Program-made: the position numbers and the translations under genes | Shown: one piece after another, positions 7,641-15,759 of the stretch | How the letters are laid out: each line of letters starts with the position of its first letter | How positions within the stretch are numbered: the first letter of the stretch is position 1 | NCBI GenBank assembly: GCA_944385025.1 | Contig: CALWVQ010000011.1 | Location: 1-35,717, forward strand | DNA: 35,717 nt | Direction of reading: 5' to 3' | Origin: an uncultured Eubacterium sp. | GTDB lineage: Bacteria; Bacillota; Clostridia; Oscillospirales; Acutalibacteraceae | Notes under the pieces: model-generated | Database searches by the model: none | What the model was told of the DNA's origin: nothing | Seen by the model: the letters and a program-made list of their open reading frames with translations, nothing else

Positions 7641-8905
7641 CTTTTCTTCACACCTCCCAAATAACTATAGGTGCGAACATCCGACGCTTTAATAAACGCA
7701 AGCACTGCCCAGCAGCTTATCATTGAGCTTCCGCCCTGACTGATAAACGGCAATGTAACGCCCGTAAGAGGGAGAACGTCGGTTATTCCGAAAATATTGA
7801 GTGCCGTTTGGAATAAGAGCATTCCTGCTCCTGCAACAGCACAAATTGAATAAAATGTTGATCTGGCAGCAATAGAATTTACAAGAGCCGAAACAGCTAT
7901 TGCCACAAAACACAGAACGATAAACATACCAACAAGAAAGCCCCACTCCTCGCATATAACGCCGAAAACATCGTCGGTAGTAGTAAGGTAATCCTGAAAA
8001 TAGTGTCTTATGTTACCGTTGCCGATTCCGAGACCGAGGAAACCGCCTGACGCAATTCCCGTAAGGATATGAGCCTGCTGAAAGCCTGTGCCGTAAGGGT
8101 CGTCCCACACGTGACGATAAGCAGAAAATCGCTTTGTTACATAGGACTTATATTTAATTACGATAGCGCCGCCAAGACCTGCTGCCGAAACGGCAAGTCC
8201 GATAGTTTTAAAATCGCCGGAGTTCATAAAGGCGATAATGAGAAATGTGACAAAAAAAATAAGGGCAGTACCAAAATCTCTTATGAGAATCAAAGTACCT
8301 ACACAGGCAACGGAAAACGCAATAAATTTAATAATGTTCTTTGAGGTTTGAATTTTTTCAAGAGTTGCCGAACCTACAAATATAAAAGCAACTTTTACAA
8401 ATTCCGAAGGCTGAACGGTAATGCCGCCTATACTTATCCAGTTTTGAGCTCCGTGCTTAACCTGACCTATAATAAGGTTAAGAAGCAACAGCACCATTGC
8501 GCCTATTGCCACGGGCATACGCAGTTTCATACACAAATCTACGTCGCCTAAAATAAACACCAAAACTGTATAGCCCACAACGCCGCAGATAGCAATTATA
8601 AGTTGTTTTAGACAAGCGTCGGGGTCAACTGAGCCGATAACCGTCAATCCCACTCCCGTAAGGAAGAAAGCAATAAACTCCAGCTCAAAATTTCTCCTGT
8701 GCAACGCCGTATAAAGCACTGTAACGTATATCCATTCAAAAACGATAAACACTAATGTGCAAATTAACATTTTTGCGGAAAACTCATCTTCAACCGAAGC
8801 TGCCTGATAGCCTGTTAAAAGCTGAAAGGCAGAAAGAAGAAACAACATTAAAAAGTTGTTTATAGGCTTTATGTGGGGCACTTTTTTTGTTTTTTTAGCT
8901 GCCAT
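7637..8905 (-). CDS. SEDS-family peptidoglycan glycosyltransferase (FtsW/RodA/SpoVE)
   Basis: The 422-residue polytopic protein has about ten membrane helices. SEDS signatures are visible: GAQNWISIGGITVQPSEFVKV, RDFGTALIFF, the loop GTGFQQAHILTGIASGG with GLGIGNG, ICEEWGF, and the C-terminal LPLTGVTLPFISQGGSS. SEDS proteins polymerise lipid II into glycan strands together with a class B PBP, here the next gene. A clear AGGAG lies six bases before the ATG. I cannot separate FtsW from RodA by eye; the PbpA/FHA neighbourhood resembles the actinobacterial rodA locus. Confidence 0.93.
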   Translation of the reverse strand: MAAKKTKKVPHIKPINNFLMLFLLSAFQLLTGYQAASVEDEFSAKMLICTLVFIVFEWIYVTVLYTALHRRNFELEFIAFFLTGVGLTVIGSVDPDACLKQLIIAICGVVGYTVLVFILGDVDLCMKLRMPVAIGAMVLLLLNLIIGQVKHGAQNWISIGGITVQPSEFVKVAFIFVGSATLEKIQTSKNIIKFIAFSVACVGTLILIRDFGTALIFFVTFLIIAFMNSGDFKTIGLAVSAAGLGGAIVIKYKSYVTKRFSAYRHVWDDPYGTGFQQAHILTGIASGGFLGLGIGNGNIRHYFQDYLTTTDDVFGVICEEWGFLVGMFIVLCFVAIAVSALVNSIAARSTFYSICAVAGAGMLLFQTALNIFGITDVLPLTGVTLPFISQGGSSMISCWAVLAFIKASDVRTYSYLGGVKKR

Positions 8906-8914
8906 AAGCCACTC

Positions 8915-9673
8915 CTACCCTTCGTAAAAGATGAACACCCTGTCGCCGAAGGTGACCAAGTCCTCGTCAAAAATAAGCTGCGGTTGTGAAATATATCTGC
9001 CGTTAAGCTTTGTGCCGTTATGACTGTTTAAATCAGACAAAGCCCAGCCGTGAGATGTAAGGTGTATTCTTGCGTGCTGTGAGCTGACAGTGTCAATCTT
9101 TATTTGGATGTCACACTCATCGCCCCTGCCGATAAGCACGTCCTTACTTCTCAAATAAACGGGTCTGTGGGTTTTAACGTCCACAAGCACAGCGTATGCA
9201 ATATTTTTGTTATTCTTTTTAAGTTCATTTGCTTCGTTTCTCATTTGACTCTTACTTTCTGCCGATAATGCCTCGGCGCACAAAAATTTCAGCGGTATTT
9301 CGCCGATTGTTATTATATCTCCGTCAGAAATAACACAGCTTGTGTCAATCTTTTCACCGTTTACCTCTACTCCCGTTTTTGAAAAGGTGTCGGTAATTAC
9401 CCATTCCTTACGCTTTTTTGCAATAACTGCGTGGTATCGGGACACGTTGGGCATAGGAAAAACAATGTCATTTGACTTGCTTTTGCCGATTGAGGTTTCC
9501 CAGCGGTCAATATCAATCACCTTGCCGTTATTTTGGTCAACAAGCTGTGCCAGCTTGTGAAGCCTCGGTCTGTTTCGAAACAGAGAAATAACGCAGGTGC
9601 TTAAAATCACAACAGAAAGTACAGGCAAAACATATCTCAAAACGCCTGTTAAAAAAGAATTAAGACCTTCCAT
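8915..9673 (-). CDS. Membrane-anchored protein with two tandem FHA domains
   Basis: After one N-terminal membrane helix (about 10-32: VLRYVLPVLSVVILSTCVIS) come two FHA domains. The first (about 53-125) is partly degenerate but keeps SIGKSKSND, NVSRYHAVI and TGVEVNG. The second (about 175-250) is canonical: IGRGDECDIQI, VSSQHARI, LNSHNGTKLNG. FHA domains bind phosphothreonine, so this protein probably reports Ser/Thr kinase signals to the SEDS/PBP pair downstream. No kinase gene is in the window. I prefer the ATG at 9673, which has AAAGGAG eight bases upstream, over the GTG at 9682, which overlaps that site. It is the first gene of the run. Confidence 0.88.
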   Translation of the reverse strand: MEGLNSFLTGVLRYVLPVLSVVILSTCVISLFRNRPRLHKLAQLVDQNNGKVIDIDRWETSIGKSKSNDIVFPMPNVSRYHAVIAKKRKEWVITDTFSKTGVEVNGEKIDTSCVISDGDIITIGEIPLKFLCAEALSAESKSQMRNEANELKKNNKNIAYAVLVDVKTHRPVYLRSKDVLIGRGDECDIQIKIDTVSSQHARIHLTSHGWALSDLNSHNGTKLNGRYISQPQLIFDEDLVTFGDRVFIFYEG

Positions 9674-9706
9674 TGCCGTCACTCCTTTTAACTGTTTTAC
9701 TATTAT

Positions 9707-9735
9707 AAAATACTTTTATTATCACAGATTGTCAA
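9707..9735 (-). promoter_or_regulatory. Promoter of the FHA-ftsW-pbp-hflX operon
   Basis: A perfect TTGACA (9730-9735) on the minus strand is followed after 17 bases by TATTTT (9707-9712). A TATAAT slightly further on would need a 22-base spacer and is less likely. It is divergent from the galM promoter, with the two -35 boxes about eight bases apart. Confidence 0.6.
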
Positions 9736-9742
9736 GAAAGTA

Positions 9743-9771
9743 TTGAATTAATTTACATATTATTTTATACT
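9743..9771 (+). promoter_or_regulatory. Promoter of galM
   Basis: TTGAAT (9743-9748), a 17-base spacer, then TATACT (9766-9771). This predicts a start near 9778 and a leader of about 40 bases. Confidence 0.65.
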
Positions 9772-9818
9772 TAATACAGTTAAATCATACTATTATTTTA
9801 CGGTTAAGGGGTACTTTT

Positions 9819-10877
9819 ATGAGTATAAATAAAGCAAAATTCGGCTGTCTTGACAACGGCAAAGAAGTAGAACTTTACACCATCACAAATAAAAACGGAG
9901 CCAGCGTAAGCCTTATGACCTTGGGCGGAGGAATACAATCAATTAAGGTTCCTGACAAAAACGGCGTTTTAGGTGACGTTGTTTTAGGCTTTGATGAGCC
10001 AAAACACTATGCAAATCCCGATCTCGGCTATCAAGGACTGCTTGTAGGCAGATTTGCCAACAGAATAAGAGACGGTAAATTTACTGTTGACGGTGTTGAA
10101 TACAACACTCCTAAAAACCAAGGCACCTGGACTCTTCACGGCGGCGGACGTTTCAGTTTCAGCATTTGGAATGTAAAGGAAACGACAGATAACAGCGTTA
10201 CTTTTGAATTTTTCTCACCTGATATGGAGGACGGTTTCGGGGGCAATTTTACAATGACTGTAAAATACACCTTTACAGACAATAACACTTTAAGACTTGA
10301 TTACACCGTTTTATCTGACAAAAAAACTGTTGCAAATCCCACAAACCATACATATTTTAATCTTTCCTGCAAGGGTGACAGCACTATTGAAAACCACTTG
10401 TTGCAGATAAATGCCGATAAGTTCACCGAAACAGATGAAAATCAGCTTCCCACAGGTGAGCTTGGAGACGTTAAGGGCACAATGATGGACTTTACACATC
10501 TTCACAAAATCGGCGATAAAATTGACGAGCCGTTCAGGGCAATTATTGACGGCATAGGCTATGACAATAACTACTGCCTTTACAACAAGGAAATAGGAAA
10601 AATGGCTCAGGCAGCAATACTTATTGACGAAGAGAGCAAACGTAAATTGGAAGTTTGGACCGATTTGCCCGGTATTCAGCTTTACTGCGGCGGCTGGCTG
10701 TCAAAAGAGGGAACACAAGGCAAAAAGGACTCTCCTGTTACATTTAGAAGAGGTGTTGCCCTTGAAACACAATTTTATCCTAATTCACTGAATATCCCTC
10801 AATTTCCTTTCAAATATGTGGAGCCTAACGAAGAATTCAAAACTACAACAGAATTTAGATTTTCATTAGCTGAATAA
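9819..10877 (+). CDS. galM: Aldose 1-epimerase (mutarotase)
   Basis: The 352-residue protein interconverts the alpha and beta anomers of galactose/glucose in the cytoplasm, feeding the Leloir pathway. Family hallmarks are visible: LGGGIQSIKVPDKNG, GRFANRIRDGKF, LHGG (substrate His), NPTNHTYFNLS (catalytic His region) and YDNNYCL. Near the end is GVALETQFYPNSLN with the catalytic Glu. No signal peptide is seen. The length is typical. It is a single-gene unit with a promoter and a strong terminator. The only other clear galactose-linked genes in the window are the GH4 and GH30 genes 20 kb away. Confidence 0.95.
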   Translation: MSINKAKFGCLDNGKEVELYTITNKNGASVSLMTLGGGIQSIKVPDKNGVLGDVVLGFDEPKHYANPDLGYQGLLVGRFANRIRDGKFTVDGVEYNTPKNQGTWTLHGGGRFSFSIWNVKETTDNSVTFEFFSPDMEDGFGGNFTMTVKYTFTDNNTLRLDYTVLSDKKTVANPTNHTYFNLSCKGDSTIENHLLQINADKFTETDENQLPTGELGDVKGTMMDFTHLHKIGDKIDEPFRAIIDGIGYDNNYCLYNKEIGKMAQAAILIDEESKRKLEVWTDLPGIQLYCGGWLSKEGTQGKKDSPVTFRRGVALETQFYPNSLNIPQFPFKYVEPNEEFKTTTEFRFSLAE

Positions 10878-10884
10878 ATATTTT

Positions 10885-10923
10885 AAGCCTTGCAGTTTAC
10901 ACAAATAACTGCAAGGCTTTTTG
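10885..10923 (+). terminator. Terminator of galM
   Basis: A 13-bp perfect stem (AAGCCTTGCAGTT / AACTGCAAGGCTT) with a nine-base loop runs into five Ts, eight bases past the galM stop. Confidence 0.92.
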
Positions 10924-10937
10924 TATACTATGACAAA

Positions 10938-10965
10938 AAAGAGGTGTGAAAAATCACACCTCTTT
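10938..10965 (-). terminator. Terminator of pckG
   Basis: A 12-bp stem (AAAGAGGTGTGA / TCACACCTCTTT) with an AAAA loop is followed on the minus strand by a run of Ts (10935-10940). It lies back to back with the galM terminator between convergent genes. Confidence 0.92.
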
Positions 10966-10983
10966 AATATTTCATTATTTCAA

Positions 10984-12765
10984 TTATTTATTGAAATTGT
11001 CCTTAACCTCGTTAAGAATGTCAGCAAGCTCTGTTGGAAGAGTATCGCCGAACTTAGCATAAAGTTCCTCAACACCCTTAAGCTCTTCATTCCAAGCGTC
11101 CTTATCAACATCAAGGATAGCGTCAAGCTGCTCCTCAGTCATATCAAGACCCTCAAGGTTAATATCCTTTGCATAAGGAAGGTAACCGATAGCTGTTTCC
11201 TGAGCGTCAACCTTGCCTTCGCAGCGGTCGATAATCCAGTCGAGTACACGAAGGTTATCGCCGAATCCAGGCCACAAGAAGTTGCCCTCATCGTCCTTAC
11301 GGAACCAGTTTACGTTGAAAATCTTAGGAGCCTTTTCAGGATCAAGAGTTTCACCGATTTCAATCCAGTGCTTCCAGTAATCGCCCATATTGTAGCCGCA
11401 GAATGGGAGCATAGCCATTGGGTCACGACGAACAACACCAACTGCACCTGTTGCAGCAGCAGTTGTTTCAGAGCCCATAACTGAACCTACGAATACACCG
11501 TGATTCCAATCCTTTGACTGATAAACAAGCGGAGTAAGCTTTGCACGACGGCCGCCGAATACGATAGCTGAAATCGGAACACCCTGTGGGTTTTCAAACT
11601 CGCTTGAGATGCAAGGGCAGTTTACAGCAGGAGCTGTGAAACGTGAGTTTGGATGAGCGCCCTTCTCTTCGCTTTCAGCGCCGTTCCAAGGATTACCCTT
11701 CCAGTCAACAGCATTTGTAGGAGGATTCTTGTCAAGACCTTCCCACCAAACTGTGTTGTTATCAAGATTATGAGCAACGTTTGTAAAGATTGTGCCCTTC
11801 TTTGTTGATTCAAGAGCATTTGGATTTGAATGCTCGTTAGTACCGGGAGCTACGCCGAAGAAGCCGTTTTCAGGGTTGATAGCATAAAGACGTCCGTCAG
11901 GACCTTTTCTGATCCAAGCGATATCGTCGCCTACGCACCATACCTTGTAGCCCTTCTTCTGATATCCCTCCGGTGGGATAAGCATTGCAAGGTTTGTCTT
12001 ACCGCAAGCTGATGGGAAAGCAGCGCAGATATACTTAACTTCGCCGTCCGGCTTCTGAAGGCCGAGGATGAGCATATGCTCTGCCTGCCAGCCCTCGTTC
12101 TTACCAAGGTAAGAAGCTATACGAAGAGCAAAGCACTTTTTGCCGAGAAGTACGTTTCCGCCGTAACCTGAGTTTACAGAAATGATTGTGTTGTCCTCTG
12201 GGAACTGGCAAATCCATCTGTTTTCAGCGTCGATGTCACATTTGCAGTGCATACCGCGAACCCAGTCGTTTGAATCGCCGAGAACGTCAAGTACAGCCTT
12301 GCCGACTCTTGTCATAATGCACATATTGAGAACTACGTAAATAGAGTCAGTAATCTCAATACCGATTTTTGAAAACGGAGAACCAACAGGACCCATTGAA
12401 TAAGGGATAATATACATTGTTCTGCCCTGATATGAACCTGCTGCAATATCATAAAGCATTTTGTATGCTTTTTCAGGATCCATCCAGTGGTTAGTAGGGC
12501 CTGCATCCTTTTCACTTCTTGAGCAGATAAGAGTACGGTCCTCAACACGAGCAACGTCGTTTACTGCTGTTCTGTGAAGATAACAGTCGGGAAGAAGTTC
12601 TTCATTAAGCTTAATCAATTCGCCTGTTGAGCAAGCCTCTGCTCTGAGAGCGTCAATCTGCTCCTGTGAGCCGTCAATCCAGACGATTTTAGATGGTTTG
12701 AGCAATTCAACCTTTTCATCAAGCCAATCAAGAAGTGACTTATTTGATGTAAGATTTGTTTCCAT
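10984..12765 (-). CDS. pckG: Phosphoenolpyruvate carboxykinase (GTP)
   Basis: The 593-residue enzyme interconverts oxaloacetate plus GTP with PEP plus CO2. It is the GTP-type family, with FPSACGKTNLAML as the P-loop/kinase-1a motif (Cys254, Lys256) and WCVGDDIAWI as the metal-binding kinase-2 motif. GFFGVAPGTN, RRDPMAMLPFCGYNMGDYW and NWFRKDDEGNFLWPGFGDN are also present. In anaerobic gut bacteria PEPCK often runs in the CO2-fixing direction toward oxaloacetate and succinate, but direction cannot be read here. It stands alone with its own promoter and terminator. Confidence 0.97.
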   Translation of the reverse strand: METNLTSNKSLLDWLDEKVELLKPSKIVWIDGSQEQIDALRAEACSTGELIKLNEELLPDCYLHRTAVNDVARVEDRTLICSRSEKDAGPTNHWMDPEKAYKMLYDIAAGSYQGRTMYIIPYSMGPVGSPFSKIGIEITDSIYVVLNMCIMTRVGKAVLDVLGDSNDWVRGMHCKCDIDAENRWICQFPEDNTIISVNSGYGGNVLLGKKCFALRIASYLGKNEGWQAEHMLILGLQKPDGEVKYICAAFPSACGKTNLAMLIPPEGYQKKGYKVWCVGDDIAWIRKGPDGRLYAINPENGFFGVAPGTNEHSNPNALESTKKGTIFTNVAHNLDNNTVWWEGLDKNPPTNAVDWKGNPWNGAESEEKGAHPNSRFTAPAVNCPCISSEFENPQGVPISAIVFGGRRAKLTPLVYQSKDWNHGVFVGSVMGSETTAAATGAVGVVRRDPMAMLPFCGYNMGDYWKHWIEIGETLDPEKAPKIFNVNWFRKDDEGNFLWPGFGDNLRVLDWIIDRCEGKVDAQETAIGYLPYAKDINLEGLDMTEEQLDAILDVDKDAWNEELKGVEELYAKFGDTLPTELADILNEVKDNFNK

Positions 12766-12838
12766 AACATCTATTCTCCTTTTTTATTATATAGTTTGTA
12801 ATAATGTATCATTTACCTTTCGGTAATTACACAAATAG

Positions 12839-12866
12839 ATTATACCAAATAATAGCAAAAATTCAA
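12839..12866 (-). promoter_or_regulatory. Promoter of pckG
   Basis: TTGAAT (12861-12866), 16 bases, then TATAAT (12839-12844) on the minus strand. Just downstream the transcript begins with a small hairpin (TTACC-GAAA-GGTAA, GNRA loop). Such a hairpin could protect the 5' end of an abundant mRNA. Confidence 0.7.
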
Positions 12867-12914
12867 TAGAACTGCCTAAAATTCATTATTTTGTTACAAT
12901 AAGACAATATGTCA

Positions 12915-13934
12915 TTAATCAGTTTTGTAACTTTTATCAATAGGCATTGTGGCGTATGCGTTAAGGTTTTCACCTGCAATTTCGCCTTTCAAAAATTCGT
13001 AATATCCCTGTGAAGCAATCATTGCCGCATTGTCGCCGCAGTATTTCAATTCGGGGAGGTACAATTTCCATCCGTGATTTTTGCATATCTTTTGAGTCTG
13101 ACTTCTTAGTTTTGAATTTGCAGAAACGCCGCCGGCAATAACGATTTTATCAAGTCCTCTTTCCTTGGCAACCTTCTCAAGATTGTCGGTAAGACAGTCC
13201 ACAACGCTCTTTTGAAAAGATGCCGCCAAATCGGGAATATTAATTTTCTCGCCCTTTTGCTCTGCGTTATGAACAGCGTTAATTACCGCCGTTTTCAGTC
13301 CGCTGAAAGAAAAATCATAAGGACTTCCCGTTACCTTCGGTTTGGGGAACTTATAGGCGTTTTCGTTGCCGTTTGGGCTGATTTTATCAATACTTACTCC
13401 CCCCGGATACTCAAGCCCCATAGTTCTGCCTGCCTTGTCAAGAGCCTCCCCTGCTGCGTCGTCACGAGTTCTGCCTATAATTTCAAAGTCTGTATAATCC
13501 TTCACAGCAACTATGTGTGAATGACCGCCGCTGACAATAAGGCACAAAAAAGGCGGTTTTACGTCGCTTGAAATGTAGTTAGACGCAATATGACCTCGTA
13601 TGTGGTGAACAGGTACTAACGGGGTATCTGTGGCAAGGGCAAGTCCTTTTGCAAAATTAACTCCTACAAGGAGAGCGCCTATAAGTCCGGGAGCATATGT
13701 AACTGCAATGGCGTCTATATCCGTCATTGTGCAATTTGCCTGTTCAAGAGCCTCTCTTACAACGCCGCTGATACTTTCCGCGTGACGCCTTGAGGCAATT
13801 TCAGGCACAACTCCGCCGTAAAGCTTATGCTCCTCAAGAGAGGTTGCCACCACGTTTGACAGCACCTTTCGTCCGTCTTCAACTACCGCACAGGCAGTTT
13901 CGTCACAGGAGCTTTCTATTCCAAGTATTTTCAT
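12915..13934 (-). CDS. tsaD: tRNA N6-adenosine threonylcarbamoyltransferase TsaD
   Basis: This 339-residue member of the Kae1/TsaD family transfers the threonylcarbamoyl group to A37 of ANN-decoding tRNAs. Seen in the sequence: GIESSCDETACAVV at the N-terminus, the metal-binding HHIRGH (His111 and His115), LCLIVSGGHSH, and DDAAGEALDKAGR. IAGGVSANSKLR and the terminal CGDNAAMIA follow. The length is typical. It lies 11 bases after the broken membrane-protein gene and two genes from rimI, a common pairing in Firmicutes. Confidence 0.97.
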   Translation of the reverse strand: MKILGIESSCDETACAVVEDGRKVLSNVVATSLEEHKLYGGVVPEIASRRHAESISGVVREALEQANCTMTDIDAIAVTYAPGLIGALLVGVNFAKGLALATDTPLVPVHHIRGHIASNYISSDVKPPFLCLIVSGGHSHIVAVKDYTDFEIIGRTRDDAAGEALDKAGRTMGLEYPGGVSIDKISPNGNENAYKFPKPKVTGSPYDFSFSGLKTAVINAVHNAEQKGEKINIPDLAASFQKSVVDCLTDNLEKVAKERGLDKIVIAGGVSANSKLRSQTQKICKNHGWKLYLPELKYCGDNAAMIASQGYYEFLKGEIAGENLNAYATMPIDKSYKTD

Positions 13935-13944
13935 ATTTCACCTC

Positions 13945-15322
13945 TTAAAAACCGTACATATTGTAAATATCATCCTCTGATTCTACTTCTTTTATAGGCT
14001 TATTACCTGCAATTTTCATAACTGCTTTGTCAGTTTCGCTTAAATCTGCACATTCAGTCATTATGTAATATCCGTCATCCCATAAAAGAGCATAGCATTT
14101 ACCCTCGTAATCCACAAGGTTGTCTTCATCATCGTCATAATATTTTAAAACCTTGCAAACTTCTAAATCATCATAGCTTATTTCCTCCAAAAGCAGAGGA
14201 GCCTTGTGCACCCTTAAGCAATCCTCTGTAAAGGAAACACCGATATTTGCGAATAAAAACAGCAAAACAGATATTACCAAAGCAACTACGGGAATTATGT
14301 ATTTATTGCCGAACCTTTCGATTTTCTTTTCCCCAGCCTCTTTTTTCTCGTTAGTAAGGTAGTATGACTTAACGTTATCGGGACAAAGTTTGTATACAAT
14401 TTTCTTTCCGAAAGCATAAATGAAAAACGCACAACTGAAAACGAATGCAGGAACAATCATAAATTTAGGAAAATAAAGACCGCTTACTGCGCTTAAAAAG
14501 TCCTCGCTTGGCACATATCCGTCACCGAAATAATATCTCAATCCTGCAAGTTCGGCAACAACATACACTATAAGAACTAAAGCAATTATAATTGAATAAA
14601 CCTTTAGCTTAATTGACCTTACTTTTTTATCATATTTTTCGGAAATATCCTGTGTTTCCACCATTTCATTGCCGTCTTTAAGATATTTCAGCAGTCTTTT
14701 TTCATAAAGCGTCAAATTGTCCTTGGAGTCATATTTCTCCAATCTTTTAATAAGCTTTTCTTTGCTCTTTGCCGACGTTGTAAGATAAAAAATATGGCTG
14801 AAATCCAAACCGTCAGGGTCGTTTATATCCTCTTTCCAGCTTTCTCCGTTTGCTTTTTCTTTATCCTTTTCAAACTGATTTACAAGATAGGGCAGATTTT
14901 CCTGACTGCCCGCCTTTTCAATATCCCTGTAATAACGGTAAACAAGGTCTGTAAACTTATCAAGAGCATAAATAATACTGTCTTTACCGAGGCAGTTTTG
15001 ATAATAATAAGTTTCAAAATCGCTTATATCAAAGTAATTAAAAATATCATAAATTGAAAAATAATACTCGCTGTTTTCGTATTTAAAAGCAATATCAAAG
15101 TTATTTTCCTAAAACAACATATAGCCGTCAAACTTAATGACTGCCTGAAAATTTTTATAAAAAACCGTGCTTATAAAATACACGTTGTTCTTTGTGTTTT
15201 GCTCTGCAAATTCAACGCTTAACGCGTCGGGATTAGACGACACATACTCGTTAAGATATTCCTTAATGATGTCAATGCTTTCTTTCTGTGTTTCGGTAGT
15301 TTTTTTTAACTTTCTTGCCCAT
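13945..15322 (-). pseudogene. Broken membrane-protein gene between rimI and tsaD (frameshift plus amber stop)
   Basis: A good start (GGAG six bases before the ATG at 15322, 11 bases after rimI) opens MGKKVKK and reaches a run of eight As (15300-15307). Removing one A restores a long reading frame (TTETQKESIDIIKEYLNEYV and onward). That frame meets a TAG at 15109-15111 (about codon 71) and then continues in the same frame to the stop at 13945. Repaired, the product would be about 458 residues with three membrane helices in its second half (LKVYSIIIALVLIVYVV, FMIVPAFVFSCAFFIYAF, YIIPVVALVISVLLFLF) and an acidic C-terminal domain. The intact 287-codon remainder could start only at a TTG (14808) without a ribosome site. 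I recognise no family. A real double lesion or assembly errors are both possible. Confidence 0.75.
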
Positions 15323-15333
15323 ATAGTTCTCCG

Positions 15334-15759
15334 TTAAAAATATTTTGTCATAATGACGGCGTTTTCCGTGGGATTTGAGTAAAAATTCGGTCTTATGCCG
15401 ATTTTCTCAAATCCCGTTTTTTCATAAAGACTTATTGCGGGGGTATTGCTTTCTCTCACCTCAAGGGTGATAAAATCCATTTCATTTTCAAACTGTTTTG
15501 AAATAAGGGCTTTTGCAATGCCTTGTCCTCTGTACTGCGGCAAAACAGCAACATTTGTTACGTATCCCTCGCCTGAAAAAATCTGAAGTCCCATATATCC
15601 TGCAACTTTACCGCTTACAACAGCTACAAGAAAATGAGAGGTAGGGCAGTCAATCTGCGCCGCTATATCTTCCCTGCTCCAAGGGTTTGAAAAGCACGCT
15701 TTTTCAATTTCAAAAACGTCGTTTACATATTCCTTTTTCAGCTTATCAATGCGCATCAT
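15334..15759 (-). CDS. rimI: Ribosomal-protein-S18-alanine N-acetyltransferase-like GNAT protein
   Basis: The 141-residue GNAT enzyme contains the acetyl-CoA loop QYRGQGIAKALI. It also has the N-terminal FEIEKACFSNPWSREDI and the TLEVRESNTPAISLYEKTGFEKIGIR block characteristic of RimI, and ends NAVIMTKYF. RimI acetylates protein N-termini, classically ribosomal S18. It overlaps the end of polA by 14 bases and shares an operon with tsaD, a conserved Firmicute arrangement. Either of the two adjacent ATGs (15759 or 15756) could be the start. Confidence 0.92.
   Translation of the reverse strand: MMRIDKLKKEYVNDVFEIEKACFSNPWSREDIAAQIDCPTSHFLVAVVSGKVAGYMGLQIFSGEGYVTNVAVLPQYRGQGIAKALISKQFENEMDFITLEVRESNTPAISLYEKTGFEKIGIRPNFYSNPTENAVIMTKYF

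Noticed and set aside
10921-11484. Plus-strand open frame of 187 codons opposite pckG
   Set aside because: It starts inside the galM/pckG terminators and is antisense to a fully conserved enzyme; composition is a codon shadow.
13945-14808. Intact 287-codon gene starting at TTG
   Set aside because: There is no ribosome site before the TTG, and the same frame continues upstream with coding character to a TAG and then to a proper start next to rimI.
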